A stretch of 64,000 bases of DNA from Orychophragmus violaceus (GCA_030180135.1 CM058236.1:54773728-54837727), one strand, 5' to 3'. Counted from the first letter of the stretch, positions 11,209 through 23,371 are shown. Notes: a model not told the origin generated them from the sequence alone. Program-made: numbers and translations.

Positions 11209-11290
11209 GGCTGAGATACTACGGCTTCTTCACTACTGATACTAGAAACTCAGAACTCTCCAACACTCCCACACAGATAGAAATCTAGCT

Positions 11291-11850
11291 TCAATATACC
11301 TAATGTTAGATTTGATCTAAAAGAGAATATATTTGAAATCGCTTAAATCTTCAAAGAAGTAAGAACAAACTCGATGAAAGAGAAACAAAATGATAAGAAC
11401 ACTCAGAAAACAGATATTGTTCTTTTCCATCTAAGAGAAAAGAGCAATAAATATCCAAGAAATGGTTGAAATAGTGTTAAGGACTGGTTTTATTCAACTA
11501 AAACTCTGGTGACATTAAGAACAAAGACGCTTAATGAAAAAGAGTATCCTGCTTTTTCTCTCTATGGCTAGTATATATTATATTATAAAATATAACTTAT
11601 TTCCATCAATTAGTGGTGTCTTAATTAAAGTTGTTTGAACATACGTAATAATATATAAGTACCATATTATTATTTCATTTAGGAACACAACACTTTCTCC
11701 CCAGATGTAGTCAATTATCATGCTATTCATTAACTATGATCTGTGCGCATATTTAACGCAGATATACCTACTCATGTGTAGATATATGCGTGCGTGTATA
11801 ATGTGTCTGACTGTCTTATTACAACCAGACGACATTCTGTCATGGAATTG
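11291..11850. other. Non-coding AT-rich spacer
   Basis: No coding signal, RNA gene or clear repeat end seen between LINE-A and the Sadhu-like element. Confidence 0.6.
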
Positions 11851-11864
11851 TAAGAGTAACTTTT
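11851..11864. repeat. Target-site duplication TAAGAGTAACTTTT, left copy
   Basis: TAAGAGTAAC plus T run, repeated at 13040-13053. The T bases overlap the poly(A) tail of the retroposon, so the certain part is 10 bp. Confidence 0.85.
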
Positions 11865-13039
11865 TTTTTTTTTTTTCATCTGAAGAGATTATATTCATTA
11901 ACCGAACATACGCAAGTTTGATACAAGATCCTAGAGAAAGGAAACTTAAGCCCAAAACAACGGGCAACTAGAGCCCAAACATCGGGCAACGACAGCCTAA
12001 GAAACAGGCACCAAACGCCCATAAAGGGTTACTGAAACCTACAACTTAAGGAAACATAAATCTATAGCAAAAAGGTTAAGCAAATCAATTCAAACATTGG
12101 ACTTGTGGTAACCGCAAAAGAGGAAGACCGAGAGAAGTCGACGTAGCCCACGGCTCACCGAACGACAACACCAACCACCTGGAGATTCACAGAGAGACGC
12201 TCTCTCACCAACCCATAACCCAGAACCGAGACTTCAGAACCCGACAAGAAAAAGAACCTAAGAAAGTTCTTCTACACATCTTTCGGAGGCGGGATAGACG
12301 CACTCATAATCGTCTAATAAAACCCTCACTAGAAGCCTAACACGAACCCAAATCTCCAGCGAGACCTAATCAATCCAAACAACCTATCTAAAGTTCTAAC
12401 CCGATTGAAAAGCGATCTAAAAGAAACCAAGGTCAACCACAAAGAACCAAGCTAAGGATTTAGATCTAACCCCTAGCCAACGATTTACCCTGTAAGCAGA
12501 GGCTATGAAACAAACAAAACCAACAAAACCTACACCAAACAACTTCTTACCCGCCTAAACCAAATCCCAAACCAAACACCCGATCTCTTACTCGAAGCGC
12601 ACACCAAAAGCTCGAGATCGAGAGAAGAGCTCCGAAACGGAGAGGATCCGGTCACGCCTACGACACACGGACCGATTCAACCGGATCCCGCCGGCTAGAA
12701 ACCTCAGGCGAGGGAGCGGCGAGGAGACCCGAGACGGACCTGGAGCTTACAGACCACCACTCGCCGAGACAAGGAGAAGCCGTAGACCACCTGGAGCGAG
12801 GGAACCGCCGTAACAATAACAGAGCCGCGAGCAGAGTACAACCGTCGTCGAATTGAAGCCGGTGGCGAGGCGCGGCGAAGCAGAAGCGGACTGGAGAGGC
12901 GACCACACCTATGAACTCATCAGACACGAGTCCCTCCGGCGCCGCCCTGAGAAAGCGACGACCACCGGAGGAGAACTAATCTCGGCGAAAATGAGCGGCT
13001 CCTCGATAATCGTGTCTGGGAGCTTCTCCAACTAGGGCT
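11861..13039 (-). mobile_element. Sadhu-like non-autonomous retroposon 1
   Basis: About 1.2 kb flanked by TAAGAGTAAC direct repeats, with an 18-T run at 11860-11877, which is a poly(A) tail on the minus strand. The 5' third (13039-12640) is GC-rich and the 3' part AT-richer. It encodes no RT or other recognisable protein, so it must have been moved by LINE machinery. Size, GC-rich start and 3' end (AATGAATATAATCTCTTCAG then A-run) fit the Brassicaceae Sadhu family, but I could not compare it to a reference. Short frames at 12658-13035 are chance. Confidence 0.65.
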
Positions 13040-13053
13040 TAAGAGTAACTTTT
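13040..13053. repeat. Target-site duplication, right copy (Sadhu-like 1)
   Basis: Repeat of 11851-11864. Confidence 0.85.
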
Positions 13054-13836
13054 CTTCCTAGAACTTTATTAGAGATTTAGTTATTTTAACATATTATTTT
13101 CTTTGTATCGTTTCAACCACACAAGTCGGTTCTTTAGTCAACAAGATCTCCACTATTCTTACGACAATTGATAACTGGAAAAAAATAATCTACAAAACTA
13201 AAATTGTAATCAAATGGGTTGGTTTGTAAGATTTCCATTTGCAATGTGTAGGAAAATGTTCTTGTCCGTCATGGATATATATATACTAAACAGTATTGGA
13301 TCACTCACTTAAATATAAAATAAATAGATGAATATGTTGTACGTCTTTTTTGGGAAAAAAAAAAAAAGCAATATGTTGTACGTGTACGATAGAATCAACA
13401 TTCTATGTGGTGTAATAACTATAGCGATTTCCAAAAAAGAAAAAAAGAAACTATAGCAATTTAGTTTAATAATGGAACTATTCTTCTTTTTTAGTAGGGA
13501 TTTTTCTTTGTCAAATTTTGAGTAGGGATTTTTTAGTCACAATTTTGAGTAGGCATTAGTCTGCGTATATTTCAAGCGAGAGACTAATGAAATTTTAATA
13601 TTACTAATGACTAATGACTAAATATATAACGTTTTTCTAACAGGACCTAACTAAATCAACATTATGGAACCTCCAATACTCATAATTTAGCTATACTATA
13701 TTAGTCAGGGCCCCTACAAGCATGGAAAAGTTTCTTTTTGACTAGGTCGGTGGATATTTCAAACAATCAAGTCTCAAACATCTTTCGGCTTTTTGAATAT
13801 ATATGTGATCTTTTGTTTTTCTACAAATATGTTATA
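13054..13836. other. Non-coding AT-rich spacer
   Basis: No gene or defined element seen. It contains short A-runs and direct repeats of AGTAGGGATTTTT near 13495-13545. Confidence 0.55.
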
Positions 13837-13845
13837 TTCTTAAAT
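13837..13845. repeat. 9-bp target duplication TTCTTAAAT, left copy
   Basis: Identical to 14873-14881. Nine bases is typical of Mutator-like transposons. Confidence 0.9.
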
Positions 13846-14872
13846 GGAATTTATTGTACCCATACTTTTTTTAATAACAATCTTGTATTTTTCAAAAACC
13901 TGTAGTAATCTTGTAATTTTTTTATGGGGTCACACGCTATCTTTATTATTCATCCATTTTTATTATTTTTTTTCTTTTCTTTTCTTTTTTATTTTTTTCT
14001 TATTTTACCTTTTTATTAACCCTTCATTTTTTCCAACGGTAGATAGGATAGCGGAGTTAAGGTTTCCGGCCATATAGACTATCAGAATAGAGATATAATC
14101 GACCGATGTACCGGAATTCAAAAAAAAAATTGGGCTTCATATGGAAGTTTCGAGTAGACAGTCTAAACTACGTGTCCACAGTATCGGCTATTCGTGGATA
14201 CTGTCATGTTCACATCACACGCTAAACGCTCCCAATAGATAACAAGTGCCACGTGAAATGTTGCTTTTTAGGTGGATAAGGGGCTCGTTGTAATATGTAT
14301 CCACAGTTCACATGTGAGTGAATCAGTGGACAAAAAGTACGCTTGGCCCACTATCCACCCAAAAGCAACATTTCGATTAACCACTTTTTATCCATGGTAA
14401 ACGACTTGCATGTGATATGATCGTGGTAGTGTTCACGAATAGCCGATATTATGGACACTTAGTCTAGACTGTCAACTCGAAACTTTCGTATTAGGTCCAA
14501 AAAAAATTCTTTTCAAATTCTGGTTCATTGACCGATTATATTTCCATTCTGATGGTCTATATGGCCGAAACCTCATCTCCGCTATCTTATCCACCGTTAA
14601 AAACGAGGGGTGAAATAAATATAAAGTAAAAAAGAGAATGAATGGGAAAAAAAAAAGAAAAAATAATAAAAATGAATGGATAGTTAAGATCATGGAAAAT
14701 TGTATTACTCATATCCATCGATAGAATTATTTGACTTTTTTGCTTGTCCGTGAAGGATAAATCCGTCTTTCTAACAGTAGAACCCACAAAAAAATACAAT
14801 ATTGCAATCAGATTTCTAAAAATACAAAACTACAATGAAAAATTTAAAAGATATAATAGGTGCAATATACCC
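13846..14872. mobile_element. Foldback MULE / MITE with arms over its whole length
   Basis: 1027 bp. The left arm (13846 to about 14310) is the inverted complement of the right arm (about 14315-14872), with mismatches and indels; for example GGATAGCGGAG...GGCCATATAGACTATCAGAAT pairs with the inverse at 14590-14545. The arms meet at CACATGTG (14309-14316), so there is almost no loop. Ends read GGAATTTATTGTACC / GGTGCAATATACCC. With the perfect 9-bp duplication this is a non-autonomous Mutator-type foldback element. It encodes no transposase. Confidence 0.85.
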
Positions 14873-14881
14873 TTCTTAAAT
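14873..14881. repeat. 9-bp target duplication TTCTTAAAT, right copy
   Basis: Identical to 13837-13845. Confidence 0.9.
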
Positions 14882-15350
14882 GATTTAAAAACTTTTTCAA
14901 TTTTTTTTTAATTTTAAATGGTAGACAGTGTTATCTTTAGATAGAAAAAGGTTGTCCAATGAGTTAAATTTCAAATTTATCCAAAGTAAAACCAAATTGA
15001 AATGATGCATTGTCGATAGTTAAAAAGATTTCGAAGTTTTATAAAAGGAAAATATTGCTACTAATTTTTCAAAACAATAAGTTAGTTAAAAATTGTAATT
15101 TCTTATGTCACCAAAAAGTCTTTTGTAGTTACTATAATTAAATGAACAAATAAATGATATATATCAAATACCAAATGAGTAGTGGTTTACTGGTAATATA
15201 AGAAAGTTGGTTTCATTGTCTTTTTTTGTTCAAATTATTTTTACACTTATGATTATTTGTTACAATGGAATATCTAATAGCTGATTATAGAGATTGTGGG
15301 AAATTATAGACCGAAGATCGAGAACTTTCACGGTTTTTTATAAAAATAAA

Positions 15351-15395
<45 letters not shown>

Positions 15396-15540
15396 CCAAA
15401 GGAAAAACTTGGTTAAAGCGTTCAAAGGAATAAAAATTATATTTTTGCATTTTAAAAAAAAATAAAACCGGTAGACCGAAGATCGCCAAAGAAAGTTTTA
15501 GAGAGAATGCATCAATATCTAATAGTGGTTAACAGAGACA
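14882..15540. other. AT-rich spacer with (TA)n
   Basis: No gene seen. A (TA)n microsatellite of about 17 units lies at 15352-15388. Confidence 0.65.
15352..15388. repeat. (TA)n microsatellite
   Basis: Uninterrupted alternating T/A run read directly from the sequence. Confidence 0.95.
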
Positions 15541-15799
15541 AGGAAAATAAGAAAAGAAGGGTTAAAGAACTCGATCAAGGAAGTGGAGAGACCATATTGC
15601 TCAAAAATCAAGCTTAAGCCTAGAACCTATACTGATTATCTCCAAGAATATAAACAGGAGAAAAGGGATAGTTTTTGGATATGACACCTCTAACTCAAAC
15701 TTATCCTCAACTTTAAGGGTAGAAAGAAATGAAACGTTATTGGCTGGTACAATCAAGGCTGGAAACAATATGTTGTGAAAATTGTCGATTAAATCGAGA

Positions 15800-16120
15800 C
15801 GAACTATCCATAATAATATGAGTGATTCAAATGGTGGATCGAGCGTTCTTAACTGTTGTACGGTACTTGAGGAAGGTACGTCTGTACCATACCTCTTTAT
15901 GAAAGTCGAGAGAGCTAGCACAAGACGCACACTTCCATTCAAAACCAGTAAAAACAAGAAAACAGAGTAAAAGTGAATGGAGAGAACTCAGACTAAAGCA
16001 GGGCTGGATAAAGGCATGCTTGAGAAACGAAAAGGAACTCGCGAAGGAGGAGATTATACAAAAGTTGCAAAGCGCAAAAAGAATGAGGTGATCCCAAATG
16101 AGGGATCGTCCCATATCTAG
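15800..16120 (+). pseudogene. LINE-B ORF1 C-terminal remnant
   Basis: A basic, Ser/Thr-rich frame with stops at about 15968 and 15974 leads into KRKKNEVIPNEGSSHI, the tail seen before ORF2 in LINE-A (ending in IPNEGSS). The N-terminal DUF4283 part was not found upstream. Confidence 0.5.
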
Positions 16121-16129
16121 CGAGTCTTT

Positions 16130-19100
16130 TGTGATGGAATTTTTAGGGCGTGGAGTGGCATCCCGAATTGACGATTCCGAGACTAATGCAATCTGGAAAA
16201 GCATTTCCTAGACATATTTTCTTATGGAAACTATGAACAAGCGTGACGTTTTAGTGGATATACAAGGATGGCTCAGATATAATTAAGTATATATTGTTAA
16301 TCCGAGAGGGATTTGCGATAGCTTAGCTTTATTTTGGAAGGAAAAAAAGTCAAGATCGACATGAAGTTTGTAGATAAGAATGTGCTTGATTTTGGTGTAC
16401 AGATCGGAGAGGAGATTTGTTTTTTGTTTCTTGTTTGTATGTCAACTTTTGAGTTGAGGCCTCTGGTTTAGGAAAGATTGCTTTGGATAGGGTCTCAAAG
16501 AAAAGAGTCTTGGTGTTTATTCGGTGATTTCAATGATATATTGAGTAACGAGGAGAAAATTGGTGGTCCGAGTAGAAGCCTTCAGTATGTTATTCCTTTC
16601 TCGGACATGCTCAAGGTTTTTCAAATGACTGATCTTTCAAGCACATGAAATAGATTCACTTGGGGAGGGAGAAGACATGATTTGGATTCGATGCAAGCTT
16701 GATAGATGATTTAGAAATAAGGAATGGTTCAGAAGATTCCCAGCTTCAAATCAAGCCTTTTTGGACAAAAGAGGCTCTGATCATAGACCAGTTTTAGTAT
16801 CTCTTGTCTCTTCTCAAGAAAAAGTATAGAAAATCATTCAAATTTAATAACCGAATTTTACATAAACCGATGGTTAAATAAGCAGTGGAAAGAGCATGGA
16901 ATGCATGAAATTCTAATGATTGTGATGATGTTTGTGAGAAGCTAAGAAAATGCAGGAAATAATTGAGTAGATGAATAAGATTAAACCCGACCAACTCAAA
17001 GGAAAGATTGACATAAATCAGTCTGAGTTAGAAGGTGAATATGCAGCTATTTCTCCCAGTTTCAGGCATATGGATTACCTAAAAAAGAGATGGTTAAAGC
17101 TTATCATGAAAAAAATATCTACTGGAAACAAAATTGCAAAGAAGAATGGCCAATCGGAGGTGACAAATTCCAAAGTATTCTTTGCATCAGTTAAAGCAGC
17201 AAGAAAGAAAAAAACTCACTAGAATTCCTAGAATATGAAAATGGAGTTCTTCATAGTTTAGAAAGTTCTAAAGGAGAGATTGCTGCTGATTACTTTAGAA
17301 ATATCTTCTCCTTAGCAAGTATAGCTCTAGTGTCAGGATTTTTTAAGGATATGCAACCAAGAATATCGGATAGTCTAAACAACTTTATCTTAAGTGAAGT
17401 CACTAAAGAAGAGATCAAAGTGGAAATGTTTGCAATCAAAAGCGAGAGTGCCCCCGGGCTTGATGGTATGGCAGAGCTTTTTTACAAACATTATTGGGAT
17501 ATAGTCGGTGAAAACGTAACAGAAGAGATCCTTTGGTTTTCGAGACAGTGCAACTCACGAGAGAATAAAACTTCAATATCTTAGTGACACGGGTAAAGTG
17601 GTTTCTTGAATATATTGTATGTCCAAATCATTCTGTTTTTATTTTGGAAAGATTGATATATGATAACATCATAATAGCTCATGATGAAATTCATAGCTTA
17701 TGTACTCATTCGTCTATCTCATCGGAGTTCTTGGCGATCAAAATCGGCATGTTGAAAGCCTATGGCCGCGTTGAATGGAATTATCTCGAAAAGTTGTTGA
17801 TAGCATTGGGGTTTGCAGGGAAATGGGTGGAGTGGGTTTATGTGGTGTGTTATAACAGTCTCTTTCATGGTGCTGATAAATGGCCAAGCGCATGGTTTGG
17901 TGGTTCCAAACAGAGGTTTGAGTCAAGGTGACCCCCTGTCACATTTTTTGTTTGCGTTATGCACTGAAGTATTAACCCACATGATGAACAAAGCATCACA
18001 AGAAGGACTGAAAAGCGGTATCATATTTTCGGAAACATGTCCTATCATTCACCATCTTTTGTTTGCTGACGATACATTGTTTATTTGTAAAGTTGAGGTA
18101 AATGATTATCGCCAACTTCAAATAATTTCACGTATGTATGTAGAGTGTGCAGGCCAAAAGATAAACTTGAAAAAATAATCGATTACCTTTGGATTCAAGG
18201 TGCTTGAATAAGTGAAAGATAACATCAAGAACATCATGGGTATTGTAGACAAAGGTAGTGTGGAGAAGTACTTAGGACTCCTAGAATATTTATTGCATCA
18301 AGGTAGATATGTTAGCCTCAATCAAGGAGAATATGGATGGAAGACTGTCGGTTTTTTTTGCTAGAATACTCTCTCAAGGGGGTAAGTAGATATTGTTACA
18401 GTACATTTCCATGGCTTTGATGGTTTTTTCAATGGCATGTTACAAACTTCCCAAGTCGAAGTGTGACAATTTGACTTCAGCAATGTCCGATTATTGGTGG
18501 AATACAATGGAAAAAAAAACAGAAAATTCACTGGGTAGCTTGAGATAGATTTTGCCTTCATAAAGACTTTGGAGGATTGGGATTTCAATATCTTCAAATT
18601 TTTAACTCATCTTTATTAGCTAAACAATCATGGAGGATCCTCCAAGCTCCAAACAGTCTTTTCTCTTGTTTTTAAAGAGTCGTATTTTGAAAATGATGAT
18701 TTTTCTCAAAGTTGAGGTAGGCACAAGACATTCTTTTTTGTGGGGAGTATCCTTCATGGTAGACACTTGTTACAAATGGGTTTAAAGCAGATGAGTGGTA
18801 GTGGTTGCTATAATAAAATTTGGAAAAGCCGATGGATTACTGATGGGATTGCGAGAGCTCATCTTAGAAAGAAACTTCTAGTGGATTTGGAGCTTCGTGT
18901 CTCTGATTTAATTGATGTTTCAACGCTCAACTTTCATTTTTACCTAACGGATGTGGAATCTATTTGTCGGATGAAAGTGTTGGTCGATGAAGAGGATTAC
19001 TGGGCCTTGGAACATAAAAATGATAATTAATATGTTAAGTCAGGTTAATAGATTGTGTGTCAAGCAAATAAGAGTGTTTTGTGGACAGAGGCATCGATGC

Positions 19101-19243
19101 TACCGTTAATAAATATTCTAAAGTAAAGAATGTGGAAGCTAAGTGGTCCAAACAAGCTCAAAACGTTCATGTGGAAAGTCTTAAGTGGTACTTTACCAGT
19201 GGCAAATAAGATCATTCTCTAGCTGTCAAAGTTGATAGTCGAT
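16130..19243 (+). pseudogene. LINE-B ORF2: endonuclease, reverse transcriptase, start of zf-RVT
   Basis: Endonuclease remnants: LFWKEKK (about 16330), SWCLFGDFNDI (about 16507-16540), RFTWGGRRHD (about 16650). RT remnants: APGLDGMAELFYKHYWDIVG (about 17450-17510), AIKIGMLKAYGRVEWNYLE (about 17735), GLSQGDPLSHFLFALC (about 17915-17960) and intact LFADDTLF (about 18059-18082). Later: LHKDFGGLGFQ-like at about 18555 and a KSTYW-equivalent region near 19100. zf-RVT starts at about 19215 and is cut by element B. At least ten frameshifts or stops are visible. Unlike LINE-A the FADD aspartates survive, but the frame is destroyed. Confidence 0.78.
19239..19243. repeat. Target-site duplication TCGAT, left copy (element B)
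   Basis: Exact repeat of 28052-28056, bordering the TG...CA ends of element B. Confidence 0.92.
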
Positions 19244-20444
19244 TGATATATCATGGTTTTTACCAGTTTTATGCCATGATATAAATCTGTTTTAGTGTAT
19301 TTTGGTGTTCTTTTAGAGTCTTTTACAGGTGTTATTAGGTACACGCACATTTGGAGCGGATTTGGAGATTATTGAGCTATTTGGAGCATTTTGGAGTTTT
19401 GACCCGAGAGTATTGTGCTCACTGTCCGAAACAGAGTAGTGTGTCGATCGACGCACCTCTGCATCGATTGATGCACAGCGAGTTGGGCCAGTCTCGGCGT
19501 CGGTTTAATGAAGAATACTGATATTGCAAAGTTGCCCAGAAGTTCCAGATATTTACACAGAAGCCCCAAGTCATGTTTTAGCTATTTAATTAGGTTTTTA
19601 ACTTCAGTTTTACATTACGCTATCATAACTTAGAGCAGAGAGTTTTTAGAGCTTTTGGGGCTGATCTGATCCTGTACTACACTTTGTTTTGGAGAAGTTT
19701 TCGAACCCCTTTATTATTCTAATCTCTTTTATGATATCTATTAATTCATTGATTATGTCTTCATATTCTATGTCTGAGTAGTTTCATAGTTAGGTTTAGG
19801 GTTTCTCATAGGGATTTCATGACTTGCTAGATATAATTAATTCAATTAAGGATTCACATCAATAGATGTTCTTCAAACTAAATTGTGTTTAATGCTAGTT
19901 CTAACCTGATCACTTAGAATCTAGATCTTAGGTTGCTAAATACGACACGACAGTGTGGTTTAGAATCTGAACTATTTAGGTTGAGCAATTTAATTACTCG
20001 CAAAAGAATTTGGTTTAATTAGATTGTGAACATATCGAACTTGGAATTAAAACTGGTTTAATTTGTTAGTAATTGCAAAGGAATTTGGATTGCTGCACTT
20101 AGACTTAGAGAATTCTAGCAACGACAGTTGGTTAATTCTATATTTGTGTTTGAGTTCTAGAATTGAGCTTAGTTAGATCATGACTGAATGATTTATCTGC
20201 TTGTCTGATTTCCTGAGAACGCCCTAGACTTAGCGCCCTTAGTTTATTGCTTACAACCACAACTTGTTACTGATTACTTCCTTGCTTGCTTTTAGTTAAT
20301 TCAATACAATTTGCTTTCTCCTAGTTTAATATGTTTAGTTCTAATCCTATCGTTGCCTAGAGTCCTCGTGGATTCGATCCCTAAGTACTACATTGATATA
20401 CTGCGCACTTGCAGTTAGTATAGGGTAAAACTTACGACCTATAA
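19244..20444 (+). repeat. 5' LTR of element B
   Basis: 1201 bp, TGATATATCATGG...ACCTATAA; the final CA of the consensus is mutated to AA (compare ACCTATCA at 28051). It contains a palindrome pair at 19440-19475 that is absent from the 3' LTR because of a ~100-bp deletion there. Confidence 0.92.
19440..19475. repeat. Palindrome module in 5' LTR of element B
   Basis: TGTGTCGATCGACGCA (19440-19455), spacer CCTCT, GCATCGATTGATGCA (19461-19475), followed by CAGCGAG. Same architecture as the LTR copy in element A. Confidence 0.88.
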
Positions 20445-20450
20445 AGTTTT

Positions 20451-20468
20451 TGGCGCCGTTGCCGGGGA
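20451..20468 (+). other. Primer binding site (tRNA-Asp), element B
   Basis: TGGCGCCGTTGCCGGGGA, the complement of the tRNA-Asp 3' end, six bases after the LTR. Identical to the PBS of element A. Confidence 0.92.
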
Positions 20469-20574
20469 CTCTTAGAGTCTTCGATAGCTTCGAACTTAGG
20501 GTTTTTACTAGGATTTTTATTTTTATTTTTGTTTACTGGTTTTTTCTCTCTGTTTTATCTCTGTCGCAGGTTTC

Positions 20575-20680
20575 AAAATCGCATAGCATCGACCGTTGCA
20601 CTTCTTGTGTCGATCATTACTAGGCGAATGGAGTTGTATCGATCGTTGCACTGTTAGCATCGATCGTTGCTTGGCGATTA
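20575..20680. repeat. Palindrome modules, element B, 5' of gag
   Basis: Module 1: AAAATCGCATA, GCATCGACCGTTGCA (20586-20600), spacer, TGTCGATCATTAC, TAGGCGAA. Module 2: TATCGATCGTTGCA (about 20637-20650), spacer CTGTTA, GCATCGATCGTTGC (about 20657-20670), TTGGCGATT. Both precede the gag ATG (20691) by less than 120 bp. Confidence 0.87.
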
Positions 20681-20690
20681 CAGACGGTTT

Positions 20691-23309
20691 ATGCAGACGC
20701 GTGATACCAGAAGTAATCCGAACACTAATCTCGTAAACCTCCAACTTGAAGAGCTTGCTAGACTAGAGAGGACTAACAGAAGAGTTCGAAGAACAAGGAT
20801 GGTTGTTGTTGAACGTGTGATCATAAAGCCTGATGCTCAAGGTACCCTGAGGGACCGACACAATAATCCATACAATGTTGCTGGAGAACCGATTGATGCT
20901 GAAGGGAATGTAATCCCTGATCCTCCTGAGCAGCCGCAACAGGAGCAGAACCAAGGCCAAGGACAAGGCCAATGACAAGGCCAAGGACATGGCCAAGGTA
21001 GACAGATGGTTGTCCATGAGAGGACTTTAGCTGACTATAACCGTCCGGATGAGTTTCATGCTAACCGGTCAGCTCTTGTACCTCCTGATTTTGAGAGGAA
21101 TGATTTTGAGATTAAGACCATCCACTACTCTCTCCTGAGACAGAAAGCCTTCCATGGCTCTCCAAGTGAGCAACCGATGGATCACATAGATGAGTTTGAG
21201 GACATAGTCACCGGAATTAAGTACGATGGAGTGAGCCAAGACTATCTGTTCCTCAAGCTTTTCCCCTACTCTCTGGCTGGAGATGCAGCAGCCTGGCTGA
21301 AACAACTTCCATCTGGGACGTTTGTTACTTGGGCCGCTCTGAAGAGAGAGTTTCTGCGACACTTCTACGATGATGCTCGCTCCGATCAGTCCAGACAAGA
21401 CATTCTCACCTTCACCCAAGGTCCAACAGAGCCTCTTAAGACAGCCTAGATGAGGTTTAAGATGTACCAACGTGACTGCCGGCATCATGGATTCACTGAG
21501 GTAATGTTATTAGGCATCTTCTTTAGAGGTATAGATCTTCCATATCAGATTGCGTTGGACAATTCTAGCAATGCCAACTTTAACACTATGACTCCTGCTC
21601 AAGCTAAGCAGTTGATAGATAATTTAGTAAGCAGTAATAGCTGCAAGACTACTGATGAGAGAAGGAAGAAGTCCGGTGGGAAGATGGAGAATTCTGAGAT
21701 AGCTGATATTAGATCTAAGTCGGACACTGTTTGCAATCTTCTAGCTGGGAAGAAAGCTGTCCACTTTGCTCAAGATGTTGAGATGAGCAATGATGAAGAA
21801 GATGGTCAGGAAGAGGATGTGAATTACATCGGAGGATCTGGTTTCCAATGAAACAGGTTTGGTAATCAGTCTGGTAATAGATTTTTCAGTGGTCAGAAGA
21901 GTGCTTTCACAAGCAATCAAAACTCTTCTAGCTTTGGACAGAATGCTGGTTTTCAGAAACCTTTCCAACAAGGTAATCAGAAGACTTATGGATCTTCCTC
22001 TTACCAAGCACCTCCTGTAGCTAGTACTCATGAGAGTAATATGGAGGCAATGATGGAGCAGCTGCTGGAAGGACAGACTAAGATTGTTGTAGACTGCAAC
22101 AAGAAGTTAGATGTTGTCTATGAGGATCTCAATGGGAAGTTTGAGTCTCTAAACACTCATGTGAAGCAATTGGACACTCAGGTGAGCCAAATTTCAAGCT
22201 CCATCAAAGGAAAGAGTGTTGTAGACACCCATATTAAGGCCTGGTTAGTGTACATTGATGATGGATCACACCTAGGTGAAAGATTTGAGCTTAATACAGC
22301 TGAACTGGTTGAAGAAGCTGAAATTTTTGATTTTGAGAAAAATCTCTCGGGTGGAATCTGTGAAAATTTGACTGCATCGATCGATGCACCCTTAGCGTCG
22401 ATCGTTGCAAGGCGTGGATAGACAGATTCACAGGATTCTTATGACATTGATGCAGATTCAGAGCATAACCGTTTATTCCCTGGAGTGTCTGAGATAACTC
22501 AACAGGAGATTTATGCACAATCTATTCGCTTATATCCTAACGTGTCTGAAGTGATTCAACAAGAGATTGATGAACTTAAGCGTTTGGAAGAGATTGGTGA
22601 AGAGTTGGAAGACATTCCACCATCTGATGATCCACCTTATCACCCTTGTGTGCAGAGATACTTGGGTAAGATGTTGCCTTTGGATGAAGAGCTGAAGGAT
22701 TGGGTTATAGTTGTTCCTCAGCATATAAGTGATGTGCTATTAACCAAGGTTCCTAAGAAGCTACCTGATCCTGGGATTTTTGTGCTGAGTTGTTCTATAT
22801 TTGAGGATGGTTTCAAGCGCTCTCTGTGTGATTTAGGAGCTGCTGGAAGTCTCATGCCATACTCTGTGGCAGAGAAGCTGGGTATGATGGATTTTTCACC
22901 TACTAGGACCTCTCTTGTCCTAGCTGGTCAGTCGATAAGAATTTCTGAAGAAGTTCTTGAGGATGTCCCAGTGAGAGTTGGAAACTACTTGGTTCCAACA
23001 GATTTCTTAGTTCTTAAGTACCACAGTGAGCAGGATGATGCCTTGATACTAGGTAGACCATTCTTGGCCACAGCTGGAGCAGTGATAGATGTGAGACACA
23101 GCTTGATTGATCTCAATCTGGGAGATGCGCTGCACTTTGAGATGGACATGCTGCGCAAGCCATTAATTGATGGGCATACCTTCACCATTAAAGATGGATA
23201 TGGAGAGCAGATAAGCGAGACTTTGGTTTCAGATCCACCATATCAGTTTACTCCTTCTTTTCTTGGATGCGTTCACACTGATGATGCTTATTTTTGGTGT
23301 CTTTCTTAG
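20691..23309 (+). pseudogene. Athila-type gag-protease frame, element B
   Basis: One reading frame from the ATG at 20691 to a stop at 23307, about 872 codons, broken by four in-frame stops (about 20973, 21447, 21849, 22419) but no frameshift. Gag: HGSPSEQPMDHIDEFEDI (about 21150-21205), AGDAAAWLKQLPSGTF and ALKREFLRHFYDDAR, the retrotrans_gag domain; a Gly/Gln repeat precedes it at 20940-21000. An acidic linker with VNYIGGSGFQ, a Q/N/S-rich stretch and a coiled-coil segment (MEAMMEQLLEGQTK, LNGKFESLNTHVKQLD) follow. Protease: LCDLGAAGSLMPYSVAEKLG (about 22825-22880) and LGRPFLATAGAVIDVRHS (about 23050-23105). The element would encode capsid and protease only. Confidence 0.86.
22373..22409. 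repeat. Palindrome module, element B, inside gag-protease frame
   Basis: TGCATCGATCGATGCA (22373-22388), spacer CCCTTA, GCGTCGATCGTTGCA (22395-22409), then AGGCG. It is translated in frame as ASIDAPLASIVARR and lies between the gag and protease domains, as at 5166-5276 in element A. Confidence 0.9.
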
Positions 23310-23371
23310 GATTCCACGTTTTTATTTGTTTTTGTTAAGTTTTTAGATGAAGAACACTGTCTGGAGATATC

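Larger units (their letters stand above)
7218..11290 (-). mobile_element. LINE-A, 5' part
   Basis: Continuation of the LINE at 200-1777. On the minus strand from about 11290: short 5' UTR, ORF1 (11208-9763), ORF2 endonuclease (9725-8905) and RT (8887-7218). Order and spacing are those of plant L1 elements. ORF1 ends within 50 bp of the ORF2 start. Both frames carry multiple breaks. The 5' end is approximate and no target duplication was identified. Confidence 0.82.
15541..19243 (+). mobile_element. LINE-B, 5' and central part
   Basis: A second plant L1-type LINE, on the plus strand, strongly decayed. It keeps the ORF1 C-terminus, the ORF1/ORF2 junction CCCAAATGAGGGATCGTCC (shared with LINE-A at about 9757-9738, inverted), endonuclease, RT and the start of zf-RVT. 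It is interrupted at 19244 by Athila-like element B and resumes at 28057 after the TCGAT duplication, where the zf-RVT motif continues. The 5' boundary is approximate. Confidence 0.75.

Noticed and set aside
12658..13035. Overlapping Arg/Ser-rich ORFs on both strands
   Set aside because: They are in the GC-rich 5' end of Sadhu-like 1, where long chance frames are expected.
13923..14045. Membrane protein ORF (Phe/Leu-rich)
   Set aside because: Translation of a T-rich arm of the foldback MULE; no conserved features.
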